A stretch of DNA of 64,000 bases from Streptomyces sp. NBC_00414 (GTDB taxonomy: Bacteria; Actinomycetota; Actinomycetes; Streptomycetales; Streptomycetaceae). The position numbers were made by a program, and so were the translations under genes. Positions 1 to 9,473 of the stretch are shown here, one piece after another. Where the stretch lies: contig NZ_CP107935.1 in the NCBI RefSeq assembly GCF_036038375.1, forward strand, positions 8,866,001 to 8,930,000. Direction: 5' to 3'. How positions within the stretch are numbered: the stretch's first letter is position 1; every line of letters starts with the position of its first letter. Under the pieces are notes generated by a model that saw nothing but the letters and a program-made list of their open reading frames with translations, was not told where the DNA came from and did no database searches.

Positions 1-2692
1 AGGGGAAATCTCCCCGCCGGTTGATCTCAAGGGCGCTGTTGTACGCGGCAACGGCCGCTTCGGGACGGCCGAGGTGGTGCAGCGCGTGACCAATGTGCCC
101 CCAGGTGTCCGCCGCTCCGGTGTCGTAACCGAGTTCCTGGCACAGCTTCAGCGCCCGTCGGCAGTGATCGAGGGCTTGCCGGTGCCGGCCGAGCAGGCTC
201 AGGTACCCGCCCACCGCGTTGAGTGCGGCTGCTTTCGTCATCCGGTCGCGTCTGTCGTCCGCACCGCGATCTCCCGGAGAGGGCTGGAGGGTGAGAAAGC
301 GCCGCGCGGCATCGAGCGCGGCCGGCACATCGCCCCGCTCCTTTTCCACCCAGGCCAGCGTGCGACAGCACTCCGCGCAGGTCCTCGTGTCACCCAGTTC
401 GGTGAACAGTTCGATGGCCCGCTCGATCTGATGGCGTGCGTCGTCGAACCGCCCGAGGTTCCCCGCGGCCCACCCGAGGCCGCAATGGGCATGGGCCTGG
501 GCGGTCCGGTCGCCCAATCGGAGCGCCGCGGTCATGGCGGTGCGGTGCACTTGTTCCTGCTCACGCCAGAGACCACGCCAATGCAGATGATTGGTCAGGG
601 CCCAGGCGAGTTGCCAGCAGTGGATGTCGTACCGGTGGGTGGATGCCTGCTCGACGGCTGCGAGCAGTACCGCCTGCTCGGCGGCTAACCAGGCCGTCGC
701 CTTCGCGGTGTCGCCTCCGAACTCCTCGGCACGTACTCCCTGCACCGCGGGAGGCAGGATGATCAGCGCCCGGGTGAGCAGTTTCAGCGCGACCGCTTCA
801 TGGGCGGTGTACAGGTAGTGGTCGAGCATCCGGTGCCGGGCCGCTCGTACCTCCTGGGGCGGATCGACGGTCCGGGCCAGCTCGGTGGCGTAGGCGCGCA
901 GCAGGTCGTGAGAGGTGTAGCGTCCGGCCGTGGATTCGTCCACGAGGTGGGCCTGGATGAGTTCGGACAACAACTGCCGCGTGCGTGTGGTGCCGAGTCC
1001 GGCCAGATTCGCCACCGCCAGTAGGGCGACATCGGGACCGGGGTGCAGGCTGAGGAGCCGGAACAGGCGGGCGGCGTCGGGGGAGAGAGCGTGGTAGGAC
1101 CAGGAGAAGACCGCGCGTACGTCGGCGGCGGTGTCACCTGCGTGCAACGCGTCCAAACCGTCGGAGCTGTCACGTAGCTCGGCGGCGATTGCCGCCAGGG
1201 GGAAGGCGGGCCGGGTGGCCGCGTGGGCGGCGGTGACCGCCAACGCCAGCGGCAGCCGTGCGCACAAGGAGACGATCTCCTCGACCGCTTCCGGTTCCGC
1301 CGCGACCCGGTCCGTTCCGAGGCGCCGGGCCAGCAGCGCGCGAGCTTCCGCAGCGGAGAGCACGTCGAGCTGGAGGGGGCGGGCTCCGTCCACGGCCACC
1401 AGTTCCGTAAGCCGACTACGGCTGGTCACGATGACCAGACAGTCAGGTGTCCCCGGCAGCAGTGGTCGTACCTGCGCGCTGTCGCGGGCGTTGTCCAGCA
1501 ACACGAGCATGCGTTTGCCCGTGAGCAGGGTGCGGTACAGGGCAGCGAGCGCATCGACTTCTTGCGGCAGCTCCTGCGGGTCGGTGCCCAGCGATTCCAG
1601 CAGCGTCCGCAGGGCGTGTGCCGACGGCAGCGGCGGTGCACCCGGGGCGAAACCGCGTAGATTCAAGTAGAGCTGGCCATCCGGAAAACGGTGCGCGACC
1701 TGTCGTGCCCAGTGCACCGCGAAAGTGGTCTTGCCGACGCCCGCCATGCCGGCGACGGTGCGGACTCCCACCACACCGTCGGAGGACGGCAGGCAGGCTT
1801 CGGCCAGCTCGGCGTCGCGGCCGACGAACGCCGCCAGCGCGGCGGGCAGTTGGGCCGGAACGAGGGAAGCCCGGGCGGGACGGGCGGGTGCGGGGGCCGG
1901 ATCAGCCCCCGGCGGGGAGGGCGGCGTGAGGAGTTGGGTGTCGGCCCGCAGAATGCGCTGGTAGACAGTCTGCAACGCCGGTCCGGGATCGACCCCCAGC
2001 TCATCGGCGAGCAGTGCCTGCGCCTCGCGGTAGGTGGCGAGGGCCGCCGCCTGCCGTCCCAACCGGTAGAGGGCGAGCATCATCAACTCACGCAGCCGTT
2101 CGTCCAGCGGGTGCTCGGCGACAAGCGCGGTCAGCTCCGCGGCCACCTCCGCCTGCCGGCCCAGATCGAGTTCGGCCGTGATGCGGGCCGCCTCGGCGGA
2201 CAGACGCAACTCGTCGAGCCGTTGCCGCTGGACGCGCGCGTACTCGCCGCGCATACCGGCCAGCGCTGTTCCCCGCCACATACCGAGGGCATCCCGCAGG
2301 AGCGACGCCGTGCGCCGCGCGTCTCGCTCGCGTCGCGCTCCCTCCGCCTGGGCCAGCAGTTCCCGGAAGACGCCAAGATCCAGCTTCTGCGGCGGGATAC
2401 TGAGCTGATAGCCGTTCCCCATGGAACGGATCACGGACGACGCGGCGTATCCGGCAGGCTTCAGCGCCTTCCGCAGCCCATGGATATATGTCCGCAGGAT
2501 ACCGAGCGCGGACGCCGGTGCCCGGTTCCCCCAGACGGCGTCGATGAGCCCGCTCGCCGGCACCTGGGAACCCTCCGCCAGGAGCAGCACGGCCAGGACC
2601 GCCCGCTGCTGCGCCGGGCCCAGTTCGATCTCGTCCGTGCCGCGCCATGCCCTGACCGGCCCCAGTACCGAGAACTGCAACTGCTCGCGCAC
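1..2692 (-). CDS. AfsR-like SARP regulator with STAND ATPase and TPR region (partial, C-terminus off the window)
   Basis: Large transcriptional activator of the AfsR type, likely a pathway regulator of the adjacent peptide cluster. The first ~100 residues are an OmpR-like winged helix (start reads REQLQFSVLGPVRAW), followed by a bacterial transcriptional activation domain to about 250, then an NB-ARC ATPase with Walker A GMAGVGKTTF near residue 315 and a Walker B-like MLVLLDNARD, then a helical TPR-like region that runs off the left edge. I chose GTG at 2692 because AAGGAAGGG lies just upstream and the N-terminus then aligns with its two paralogues at 3933-6827 and 37054-39939. A TTA leucine codon (688..686, in TWLAAEQ context) makes translation dependent on the bldA tRNA in Streptomyces. 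It points away from the NRPS genes. Family assignment is firm; the target genes are inferred from position only. Confidence 0.9.
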   Translation of the reverse strand, partial: MREQLQFSVLGPVRAWRGTDEIELGPAQQRAVLAVLLLAEGSQVPASGLIDAVWGNRAPASALGILRTYIHGLRKALKPAGYAASSVIRSMGNGYQLSIPPQKLDLGVFRELLAQAEGARRERDARRTASLLRDALGMWRGTALAGMRGEYARVQRQRLDELRLSAEAARITAELDLGRQAEVAAELTALVAEHPLDERLRELMMLALYRLGRQAAALATYREAQALLADELGVDPGPALQTVYQRILRADTQLLTPPSPPGADPAPAPARPARASLVPAQLPAALAAFVGRDAELAEACLPSSDGVVGVRTVAGMAGVGKTTFAVHWARQVAHRFPDGQLYLNLRGFAPGAPPLPSAHALRTLLESLGTDPQELPQEVDALAALYRTLLTGKRMLVLLDNARDSAQVRPLLPGTPDCLVIVTSRSRLTELVAVDGARPLQLDVLSAAEARALLARRLGTDRVAAEPEAVEEIVSLCARLPLALAVTAAHAATRPAFPLAAIAAELRDSSDGLDALHAGDTAADVRAVFSWSYHALSPDAARLFRLLSLHPGPDVALLAVANLAGLGTTRTRQLLSELIQAHLVDESTAGRYTSHDLLRAYATELARTVDPPQEVRAARHRMLDHYLYTAHEAVALKLLTRALIILPPAVQGVRAEEFGGDTAKATAWLAAEQAVLLAAVEQASTHRYDIHCWQLAWALTNHLHWRGLWREQEQVHRTAMTAALRLGDRTAQAHAHCGLGWAAGNLGRFDDARHQIERAIELFTELGDTRTCAECCRTLAWVEKERGDVPAALDAARRFLTLQPSPGDRGADDRRDRMTKAAALNAVGGYLSLLGRHRQALDHCRRALKLCQELGYDTGAADTWGHIGHALHHLGRPEAAVAAYNSALEINRRGDFP

Positions 2693-2943
2693 CCTGCACC
2701 CTTCCTTGAGATATCGCATTCGAACTTCCGGTCGAGGACGGGGCCGGGAAGCGGCCAGCAGGCTGCTCGGCGCTGAGGTCTGCCCGCGTCTCCTCACGGT
2801 GTTGGCACGCGCGTCCTATGCGGCAGTCCGTCCGGGAGATAGATTCAATCTAAACGGCAAATCTGTTGTGCTGCTCACCGAATTGCTTCTCCTTCTGTGC
2901 AGCGCCGTCGTTTTTTGTGATGGACTCAGGAAGGTATAGAGGA

Positions 2944-3387
2944 ATGCTCGACATCAAATCGCGGATCGGCGCGGTAGTTCTGGCTACGACGGTCGTATCA
3001 GGAGGGGCGCTGGCACTGGCATCCCCGGTGAGCGCCGCATACACGTGCGCCGACAACCAGGTCTGCCTCTATAAGAACTCAGACTTCACGGGGTCGGTCT
3101 ACGTATTGCCGAAGGTCACATTGAGCAGCGGGGCGACCATCTTCTGTGCGCGGGATCTCTCCGCCAGCAAGTACTCCGACGGATCGTCGGTGAGCGATAC
3201 GGTCTCCTCTGTTGTCAACAACTCGAACTCGGTCCTTTTCCTGTACGAGAACAAGAACAGTGGCGGAAAGCATATGGGGATCGCGGGTGGTTACCGGCTC
3301 TGGAACCTCGACAACGTGCAGGTTTTCGACAGTTCGGGTCACGAGACGCGGGAAAGCTTCAATGACAGGGCCAGCACTGCCTGCTGA
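2944..3387 (+). CDS. Secreted I36-family (peptidase inhibitor-like) protein 1
   Basis: A 147-residue exported protein with a classic Sec signal peptide (KSR start, hydrophobic core, cleavage near SPVSA-AYT at residue ~31). The mature part opens with the I36/SMPI-like signature C-x5-CLYKNSDFTGSVY and contains the VSDTVSSVVNNSN segment seen in all inhibitor-like proteins of this window, ending in Cys. Members related to the Streptomyces metalloproteinase inhibitor adopt a beta/gamma-crystallin-like fold; inhibitory activity is assigned by family and is not shown here. The start at 2944 is preferred over upstream in-frame starts because AGGAAGG sits about 10 nt upstream and only this start gives a signal peptide. 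It is followed 120 bp later by a second family member in the same orientation. Confidence 0.85.
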   Translation: MLDIKSRIGAVVLATTVVSGGALALASPVSAAYTCADNQVCLYKNSDFTGSVYVLPKVTLSSGATIFCARDLSASKYSDGSSVSDTVSSVVNNSNSVLFLYENKNSGGKHMGIAGGYRLWNLDNVQVFDSSGHETRESFNDRASTAC

Positions 3388-3507
3388 AAATCGCGACCCC
3401 GTATCGATTTCGGTACCGGTCCCGATCCTGTCCTGTGTCGGACCCTGTCGTCCTGACGGACGAAGATGTCCCTCACATTTCGCTCGCTATGCTGGAGATT
3501 ACACATC

Positions 3508-3909
3508 ATGACGAAGAGGAAAGGCCTCCGGGCCTCTGTCGTTCTGGCGCTCGCCCTGGGCGCGACAGTCTCTTTCTCGACACATGCCTCTGCTGTTACG
3601 CCCTGCCCCGTCAACGCTATCTGCCTGTACCAGGACGAGGCTTTCGGCGGTGGCATGTTCGCCTGGGTGGCACCCCCGACGGCTGTGTTGCAGCAGCAGA
3701 ACCTGAACACCCCCGGCTTTTATTTCCCTCGTGCGGTACCCGTGAACGACAACGTCTCCTCCATTATCAACAACTCGAACTATGTGGGACACTTCTGGAC
3801 GAACGCGTCCTATAGCGGCTACAAGATCGACGTAGCTGCCCACGGATGGAACTCGAAGCTGTCCACGGCCGGTTTCGATAATTCGATTTCATCGTTCACC
3901 AACAGGTGA
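3508..3909 (+). CDS. Secreted I36-family (peptidase inhibitor-like) protein 2
   Basis: A 133-residue exported protein: MTKRKG start, hydrophobic stretch, predicted cleavage after THASA near residue 28. The mature protein begins TPCPVNAICLYQDEAFGG, the I36-type cysteine/aromatic signature, then VNDNVSSIINNSN and a C-terminal GWNSKLSTAGFDNSISSF block. That C-terminal block is nearly the same as the one stranded behind a stop codon in the broken homologue at 33827-34237. The gene probably forms a transcription unit with the homologue just upstream and converges on the SARP gene ending at 3933. No TTA codon was seen. The biochemical target, if it is an inhibitor, is unknown; two secreted serine proteases are encoded 4-6 kb away. 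Confidence 0.85.
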   Translation: MTKRKGLRASVVLALALGATVSFSTHASAVTPCPVNAICLYQDEAFGGGMFAWVAPPTAVLQQQNLNTPGFYFPRAVPVNDNVSSIINNSNYVGHFWTNASYSGYKIDVAAHGWNSKLSTAGFDNSISSFTNR

Positions 3910-3932
3910 ACGTACGGAAAATGATGACACTG

Positions 3933-6827
3933 TCACGGCTGTAGTCCGTCCCTCGACGGGCCGTCCGGCTCGTCGAGCCGGCGCAGTCTGGTGCGAAGGT
4001 GCTCGGCGTCGGCGTGGCCGAGCTGCTCCATGATGTCCAGCCCCTCAGTCCACGCCGTGCGTGCCGCGTCCTGGTCTCCGGCGCTCAGACAAGTGTCTCC
4101 GAGACGCATGAGAGTGCCGCCCGTGAACCAGGGGACGCCGGCGTGCTGCCGGTAGAGGGCGAGGGCATGACCAAAAGCGGTGACGGCCTCGTCGTGATCT
4201 TCGAGGTGATGGTGGGCGTGGCCGATGCTGTCCCAGGTGTGCGCCGCGTTGATGTCGTCGCCGAGCTCCAGGCACAGCGCCAACGCCTGTCGGCAGTTGT
4301 CGAGGGCTTGCCGGTGCTGCCCGAGCAGAACGTGGTTCCAGCCGACCGCATTGAGCGCGGATGCTGTCGCCGCCCGGCCGCGGCGTCCGTCACCCTCACG
4401 GTCCTCGCAGGTGCGGAACAGGGCGAGCGAGCGCTGCGCGGCACCGAGCGCGGCCTTCAGGTCGCCCTGCTGCTCCGCCGCCCAGGCCAACGTGCGGTAG
4501 CTCTCGGCACAGGCTCTCAAGTCTCCGGACGCGGTGAACAGTTCGATGGCCCGCTCGGCATGCTCCGCCGCCTCGGCGAAGCGGCCCAGCCCCGCCGTGG
4601 CGGTGCCGAGACCTCGGTGAGCATAAGCCTGGGCACTTCGGTCACCCAACCGGGTCGCCGCTTCCATTCCCGCCCGGTGTGCGGACTCCTCCTCCTTCCA
4701 CAGACCACGCAGGTGCAGATGGTTGGACAACGCCCAGGCGAATTGCCAGGTGTGGACGTCGTACCGATGTGTAGCGGTCTGTTCGACGATCGCGAGCAAC
4801 ACCGCCTGCTCGGCGGCGAACCAGGCCGCGGCCCTCGCCGTGTCCGCGTGGAACCGCTCGGCACGCACCCCCTCGGTCGCTGGCGCCAGGGGAATCAGAG
4901 CGCGTGCACGGTTAGTCAGCGCAGCCGCCTCATGGGCGGTGTGGAGGTAGTGGTCGAACATCCGCTGCCGGGCCGCCCGTATCCGCTCGGGTGGATCGAC
5001 GGCGTCGGTCAGCTCGGTGGCGTAGGCCCGCAGCAGGTCGTGGGAGGCGTAGCGGCCCGGAGCGACTTCGTCCACGAGGTGGGTCTGGAGGAGCTCGCCG
5101 AGGAGCTGCCTGGTGCGGGGGACGGTGCGGCCGGCCAGGCTTGCGGCGGCGGGCAGCGTGATGTCGGGACCGGGGTGCAGAGCGAGCAGGCGGAACAGGC
5201 GCGCGGCATCAGGGGTGTGGGCATGGTACGACCAGGAGAACACGGCACGCACGTCAGCCGCGGTGTCACCGTCGTGGAACGCGTCCAGACCACCGGCGCT
5301 GTCGCGAAGCTCGGCAGCGATCGCCGCGAGGGGGACGGCGGGCCGGGTCGCCGCGCGAGCCGCGGTGACGGCCAGGGCCAGGGGCAGCCGGGCGCACCGG
5401 TCGATGATCTCCTCGACCAGGTCGGGCTCCGCCACGACGCGCTGCTGTCCGATCCGCCGGGCCAGGAGTTCGCGGGCTTCCGGCACGGACAGGACGTCGA
5501 GGTTCAGCGAGTGGGCACCGTCCACGGCGATGAGCCCGGTGAGCCGATTGCGGCTGGTGGCGATGACCAGACAACCAGGCGCCCCGGGCAGCAGGGGGCG
5601 TACCTGCGCGGCGTCGCGTGCGTTGTCCAGGAGCAGGAGCACTCGCTTGCCGGTCAGCAGAGTCCGATACAGACCCGTGAGCGCGTCGATGTCCTGCGGC
5701 AGGCGCCGCTCGTCGGTGCCCAGGGATTCCATCAGCGTCCGTAGCGCATGCTCCGGCGACACCGGCGGACCGAGCGGATCGAAGCCGCGCAGATTCACAT
5801 ACAACTGACCGCCCGGGAAGCGATCCGCGATCTGTCGGGCCCAGTGCACCGCGAAAGCGGTCTTACCGACACCCGCCGTACCCGCGACGGCACCGACCAC
5901 CACCGTGCCCCCCGAAGGCAGGCCGAGCACCTCGGCCAGCTCTGCGGCGCGGCCGACGAACACCGGCAGGGCGGCAGGTAGTTGGGCCGGCACGGTGACG
6001 GAGGGGGCCGGTACGGGGGCAGGCGCCGGGGCGGAGGCGGCCCCGGTCGTGACAGGAGGAGCCAGCAGCCCGCTGTCGGCCCGCAGAACACTCTGGTACA
6101 TCGCCTGCAGTGCCGGGCCGGGATCGACTCCCAGGTCGTCCGAGAGCAGGGTCTGCGCCTCGCGGTAGGTCTCAAGAGCCGCCGCCTGCCGTCCCGAACG
6201 GTACAGGGCGAGCATCAGCAGCTCTCGGAACCGCTCGTCCAGTGGATGTTCGCCGACCAGCCCGGCCAGCTCTGCGGCCGCCTGCGTATGGTTGCCGAGG
6301 TCGAGTTCGGCCGTGATGCGCGCCGCCTGCGTGGACAGCCGCAGTTCTTCCAGCCGCCGGCGTGTGTTCTGCGCGAAGTCGCCCCCGACACCGGCCAGCG
6401 CCGTCCCCCGCCACAGGCCAAGAGCGTCCTGCCAGCACTTCACCGCGCCCTCTAGGTCTTTGACAGCGCGATTCCGCCCGGCCTCCGCGAGCAGTTCCTG
6501 GAAGACACGCAGGTCCAGTTCGTGCGGCGACGTACGAAGCCGGTAGCCGTTCCCTGTGTGACGGATCATGGACGACGCGGGGTCCCTGCCGGGTTCGAGC
6601 AGCTTCCGCAGCCGATGGACGTAACCCCGCAGGATTCCGGGAGCGGAGGCCGGAACCTCGGTGCCCCACACCGCGTGGACCAGGCTGTCCGCAGACACCT
6701 GTGAACCCTCCGCCAGCAGCAGTACGACCAGCACGGCCCGCTGCTGTGGAGGGCCGAGCCGGACTTCGTCCTCACCCCGCCACGCCCTGACCGGCCCCAG
6801 TACCGAAAACCGCAACCGCTCTTCCAA
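3933..6827 (-). CDS. AfsR-like SARP regulator with STAND ATPase and TPR repeats (paralogue 2)
   Basis: Full-length 964-residue activator: OmpR-type winged helix (residues 1-95, RLRFSVLGPVRAWRG), bacterial transcriptional activation domain (~100-250), an Ala/Pro-rich linker (~275-295), NB-ARC ATPase with Walker A GTAGVGKTAF near residue 317 and VLLLLDNARD Walker B, and TPR-like repeats from about 700 to the end. A TTG start at 6827 is chosen: GGGGAGGG lies 6 nt upstream and the paralogue at 37054 has the same TTG start geometry. Longer in-frame reading to 7049 adds low-complexity sequence without family similarity. Unlike the other two SARPs it shows no TTA codon. It is convergent with the inhibitor-like gene ending at 3909. 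Such proteins activate antibiotic promoters by binding direct repeats near -35; the targets here are inferred. Confidence 0.92.
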   Translation of the reverse strand: MEERLRFSVLGPVRAWRGEDEVRLGPPQQRAVLVVLLLAEGSQVSADSLVHAVWGTEVPASAPGILRGYVHRLRKLLEPGRDPASSMIRHTGNGYRLRTSPHELDLRVFQELLAEAGRNRAVKDLEGAVKCWQDALGLWRGTALAGVGGDFAQNTRRRLEELRLSTQAARITAELDLGNHTQAAAELAGLVGEHPLDERFRELLMLALYRSGRQAAALETYREAQTLLSDDLGVDPGPALQAMYQSVLRADSGLLAPPVTTGAASAPAPAPVPAPSVTVPAQLPAALPVFVGRAAELAEVLGLPSGGTVVVGAVAGTAGVGKTAFAVHWARQIADRFPGGQLYVNLRGFDPLGPPVSPEHALRTLMESLGTDERRLPQDIDALTGLYRTLLTGKRVLLLLDNARDAAQVRPLLPGAPGCLVIATSRNRLTGLIAVDGAHSLNLDVLSVPEARELLARRIGQQRVVAEPDLVEEIIDRCARLPLALAVTAARAATRPAVPLAAIAAELRDSAGGLDAFHDGDTAADVRAVFSWSYHAHTPDAARLFRLLALHPGPDITLPAAASLAGRTVPRTRQLLGELLQTHLVDEVAPGRYASHDLLRAYATELTDAVDPPERIRAARQRMFDHYLHTAHEAAALTNRARALIPLAPATEGVRAERFHADTARAAAWFAAEQAVLLAIVEQTATHRYDVHTWQFAWALSNHLHLRGLWKEEESAHRAGMEAATRLGDRSAQAYAHRGLGTATAGLGRFAEAAEHAERAIELFTASGDLRACAESYRTLAWAAEQQGDLKAALGAAQRSLALFRTCEDREGDGRRGRAATASALNAVGWNHVLLGQHRQALDNCRQALALCLELGDDINAAHTWDSIGHAHHHLEDHDEAVTAFGHALALYRQHAGVPWFTGGTLMRLGDTCLSAGDQDAARTAWTEGLDIMEQLGHADAEHLRTRLRRLDEPDGPSRDGLQP

Positions 6828-7567
6828 CTCGCACCCTCCCCGGAGGATCCGCACCTGAGGCGCTGAACCGTTCCATGATCGGTGATATTTCCGGGCGCAG
6901 ACTCCAGCCGTCGGTCCGGGCCGTGTTCGGCGTGACGGCGGCAGTGGGCCGGTGACCGCGCAGGGGAGCGCATCCGCAGTCCTGTGCTGCGGGAATGTCA
7001 GGACGGTTCTCCGTGCCCGGTCGGCCGGTCCGACGGTCGTCACTGTCATGGTCCGAGACCGTGCTCATCGAGCCAGGCGAGCGTGCCGTCGGGGAGTTCG
7101 CGCCGGCCGTGGTCGAACGGCGCTGTGATCCCGGTCCTCATGGGTGCGTCCTTCGGACGACGACGGCCGGCACGGTGGGGTCCTTGCCGGGTCCTGCTGA
7201 ACGCCTTGATTTCGACGACTAGTGCTGTGAGCAGCAGGTTTGCCGAGTTCAGGCCGCAAGTTGAAGAGGTCTGCTCCATCGTGGTCCTCATGGCTGTCAT
7301 GATCGCGGCCGAGATCGGTCACTGGAGGCGAGCGGGACCGAGGGGAAGTGCGACCTGTGCGGGACGTGAGAAGACGCGCGGGGACGACAAGACCGCTACC
7401 TCCTACGAGGCAGCGGTCGGTGCAGCGCCGCCGGGCTGGTTTTTTCGAGCGGCGGTATCCGGTTTGATCATCGCTCCTGAAGGCTGGCGGCCAAAGGCCG
7501 GACGACCCAGGAGCGGAATTTTTCGGTTCAGTCGGACGAAACGATCCAGGCTGCGGGCATCGGCGTT
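6828..7567. other. 740-bp stretch without a convincing gene
   Basis: No reading frame in this stretch has both Streptomyces-like codon bias and a recognisable family. Minus-strand frames of up to 84 codons exist around 7046-7322, and one short frame ending at 7046 has a GAAGGA before an ATG, but the peptides resemble nothing I know. The right part carries a strong hairpin (7391-7418) and a run of six T (7441-7446), and probably holds the 3' end of the protease transcript. Confidence 0.5.
7391..7418. terminator. Hairpin downstream of the protease gene
   Basis: GACCGCT-a-CCTC / loop CTAC / GAGG-c-AGCGGTC: an 11-bp stem with one A.C mismatch and a 4-nt loop, about 150 bp past the stop codon of the minus-strand protease. 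There is no T-run directly beside it on either strand; a T6 run lies about 22 nt to the right on the plus strand. It could be a factor-assisted terminator or an RNA 3'-end stabiliser. Confidence 0.45.
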
Positions 7568-8908
7568 TCAGCCGGTGGTCTCAAAACCCTGCAAGCCCAA
7601 AGTCGTCGCAATGGTGGCCGCACCGGGAAACGCCACATCTCGGTAGCAGTTACGATTCTGAGCACCCTGGCAAGTCGCCGGCGTGGTCCCGCCGGCCGAG
7701 ATGATCCCTGTCGCCGTCACCCCATTGTCGTCGAATGTGAAAATGGGGCCACCGCTGTCTCCCGACCCGGCAACGCCGACGTTGGCACTTCCCAGACCTC
7801 GGAACATGGGCCCGCGTGCACTGCCGTCGGAGGCGGTGAAGCGATAGTTGGCGCTCACGACCTCAATGCTTCCGGTGAGTCCGGTGAAAGCTCCACTACC
7901 GTATACACCTTCTCCCACAAAGGGACTTGCGTAGCCCTTGACATTCATGAGCGAACCATTGCTGGACGCTTCGCCGTACCACGATCCGTAGTGCATCTGC
8001 GGGCGCACCGTGACGCTACTGGTGTAAATAGCGACGTCCTGAGCCTGGTTCGCTGTTTCTACCGTTCCGAGCCCTGCTCCTTGCGCGTTACCTATCGTGT
8101 CCCCTATCTGACCGCAGTGCCTCGCGGTCAGCATGCGCAAATTACCGCTATTGTTTCGGACGGCAAATCCGGAAGAGCACAACCCCTCGAGGCGCGGGAC
8201 CGAGATGACACCTCCGCCGAAATGTGGACTTGTCGCTCGATTGATGTTCAGGTCCTTCGGTGCGGAGGGGACGACATCGACGGTCACCGGAACATCACGG
8301 GCGTACACTTCTCGGGCGAGTCGACCCGTTGAAGGTGTTCGCGCGGCACCGTCGGCCTGGGGTGCGGAGTCCGAGGTGATCTGCACAGTTATGCCGGAGC
8401 CGTCGATGTTGGGGGAAGTCCCGACTATCTTACCTTCGGGGACCGTCCCGCCATCGTCCGATTTCAGCGATCCGGACACCGGCTTACCCAGTACTTCCCG
8501 TGCCGGCACCTGAAGCTCCGAAAGCGAGAACTCGGCGTCGTGCACACGAATGCGGACAGCCCTGTCGGCTGTCCTCACCGAACGGCTGACCGAGGGTGGA
8601 AGCTCACCTTTCCAGTACAGGTCGACAGCGCGCGACGTAACGTCGAGTTTGATGCCTGTGTAGCCCGGCTCCGAGGCGTGCTCCGCAGCATCCCTGAGAG
8701 GAGTTGCATAATGAATCAGGCGGCTCTGGACTTCGTCTTCCGGGGTCTGGCTCCGACTGGACGAACTCGTCGAGTTGGAGTCGACTTGATCGAAGCCGGA
8801 TTTTTCTGCCCCGATCCGGGAGTCTGCGTGAACCGATGAGGCGCCGGTCAGGAACGCTAGACTCAACGTAGCTGACCAGATCACCGTGCGGAGTTTTATC
8901 TTTGGCAC
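7568..8908 (-). CDS. Secreted chymotrypsin-fold serine protease with long pro-region
   Basis: A 446-residue exported S1-type peptidase. A signal peptide occupies ~1-28 (KIKLRTVIWSATLSLAFL, cleavage near SSVHA). Residues ~30-225 form a propeptide-like segment resembling those of streptogrisin-class proteases. The catalytic domain follows with TARHCG (His264), QAQDVAIY (Asp291) and GSGDSGGP (Ser385); cysteines 244/265 and 413/421 are spaced for the usual two disulfides. I start at GTG 8908 because GCGAGGAA precedes it at correct distance and the signal peptide begins directly; an in-frame ATG 15 codons upstream lacks a ribosome site. It shares orientation with an orphan LuxR-type regulator and a second protease upstream. 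A Ser-rich linker sits at 46-54. Substrate specificity cannot be read off by eye. Confidence 0.9.
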   Translation of the reverse strand: MPKIKLRTVIWSATLSLAFLTGASSVHADSRIGAEKSGFDQVDSNSTSSSSRSQTPEDEVQSRLIHYATPLRDAAEHASEPGYTGIKLDVTSRAVDLYWKGELPPSVSRSVRTADRAVRIRVHDAEFSLSELQVPAREVLGKPVSGSLKSDDGGTVPEGKIVGTSPNIDGSGITVQITSDSAPQADGAARTPSTGRLAREVYARDVPVTVDVVPSAPKDLNINRATSPHFGGGVISVPRLEGLCSSGFAVRNNSGNLRMLTARHCGQIGDTIGNAQGAGLGTVETANQAQDVAIYTSSVTVRPQMHYGSWYGEASSNGSLMNVKGYASPFVGEGVYGSGAFTGLTGSIEVVSANYRFTASDGSARGPMFRGLGSANVGVAGSGDSGGPIFTFDDNGVTATGIISAGGTTPATCQGAQNRNCYRDVAFPGAATIATTLGLQGFETTG

Positions 8909-9146
8909 GATTTTGTTCCTCGCTCTAGAAGATGCTACTGGGCCCTGCGTCATGCAACGGCTGGGGAACTTTAACCAGGCTTACGCCCGTCTCCATATAA
9001 GGGGAGTGCCAGTTTCTTGGTGACTGCTTTGGGCGGTGGTCCGCAGGAGACGGGTGGGCTTCGGCTGGTCGGCCTGCCTTGTGTGGCAGCCCCCGAAACG
9101 CATCGCGGCACCCGGCCGCCGGGCCGACTTCGCCATGTCCCTACCT

Positions 9147-9371
9147 CTACTGGTCAGGTTGGCAGAGGCCTAGTCGTACAGCGAGAAGCACCAGTTGTGA
9201 GCGGTTGAAAATCCCGGTCTTGTGTCGGATGCGCCGAATGTGGGTGTCCACGGTGTGTGGGCTGATCCCTAGCCCGCGTGCTATGGCGTGGTAGGTCTCG
9301 CCGTCGCAGATTCTTACAAGGATTTCCCTCTCCCTGGAGCTGAGGGAAAGTTGAGATGACTGTGCAGTCAT
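9147..9371 (-). CDS. Stand-alone LuxR-type helix-turn-helix protein
   Basis: A 74-residue protein consisting almost entirely of a LuxR/NarL DNA-binding domain: LSSREREILVRICDG, then the recognition region ISPHTVDTHIRRIRHKTG and RSQLVLLAVRLGL. There is no receiver, PAS or ATPase domain, so activity cannot be switched by phosphorylation in the usual way. The start at ATG 9371 has CAGGA 9-10 nt upstream; an alternative start 11 codons earlier (9404) is possible. It lies between the two secreted protease genes on the same strand, so control of those proteases is a reasonable inference, though regulation of the wider cluster is equally possible. Confidence 0.8.
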   Translation of the reverse strand: MTAQSSQLSLSSREREILVRICDGETYHAIARGLGISPHTVDTHIRRIRHKTGIFNRSQLVLLAVRLGLCQPDQ

Positions 9372-9473
9372 GGAGCGTCCTGGCTGGGTAGATGAGAGGT
9401 GCACGATACTAATTCGGTATCGAACTGCGGGAGCGGCCGGTCCGCTAGGTGGGAGAATTTCGCCGGCTACTGG

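Noticed and set aside
7046..7322. Possible small peptide genes on the minus strand upstream of SARP 2
   Set aside because: One ATG has GAAGGA before it, but the peptides show no signal sequence, precursor motif or known family, and no modifying enzyme is adjacent.
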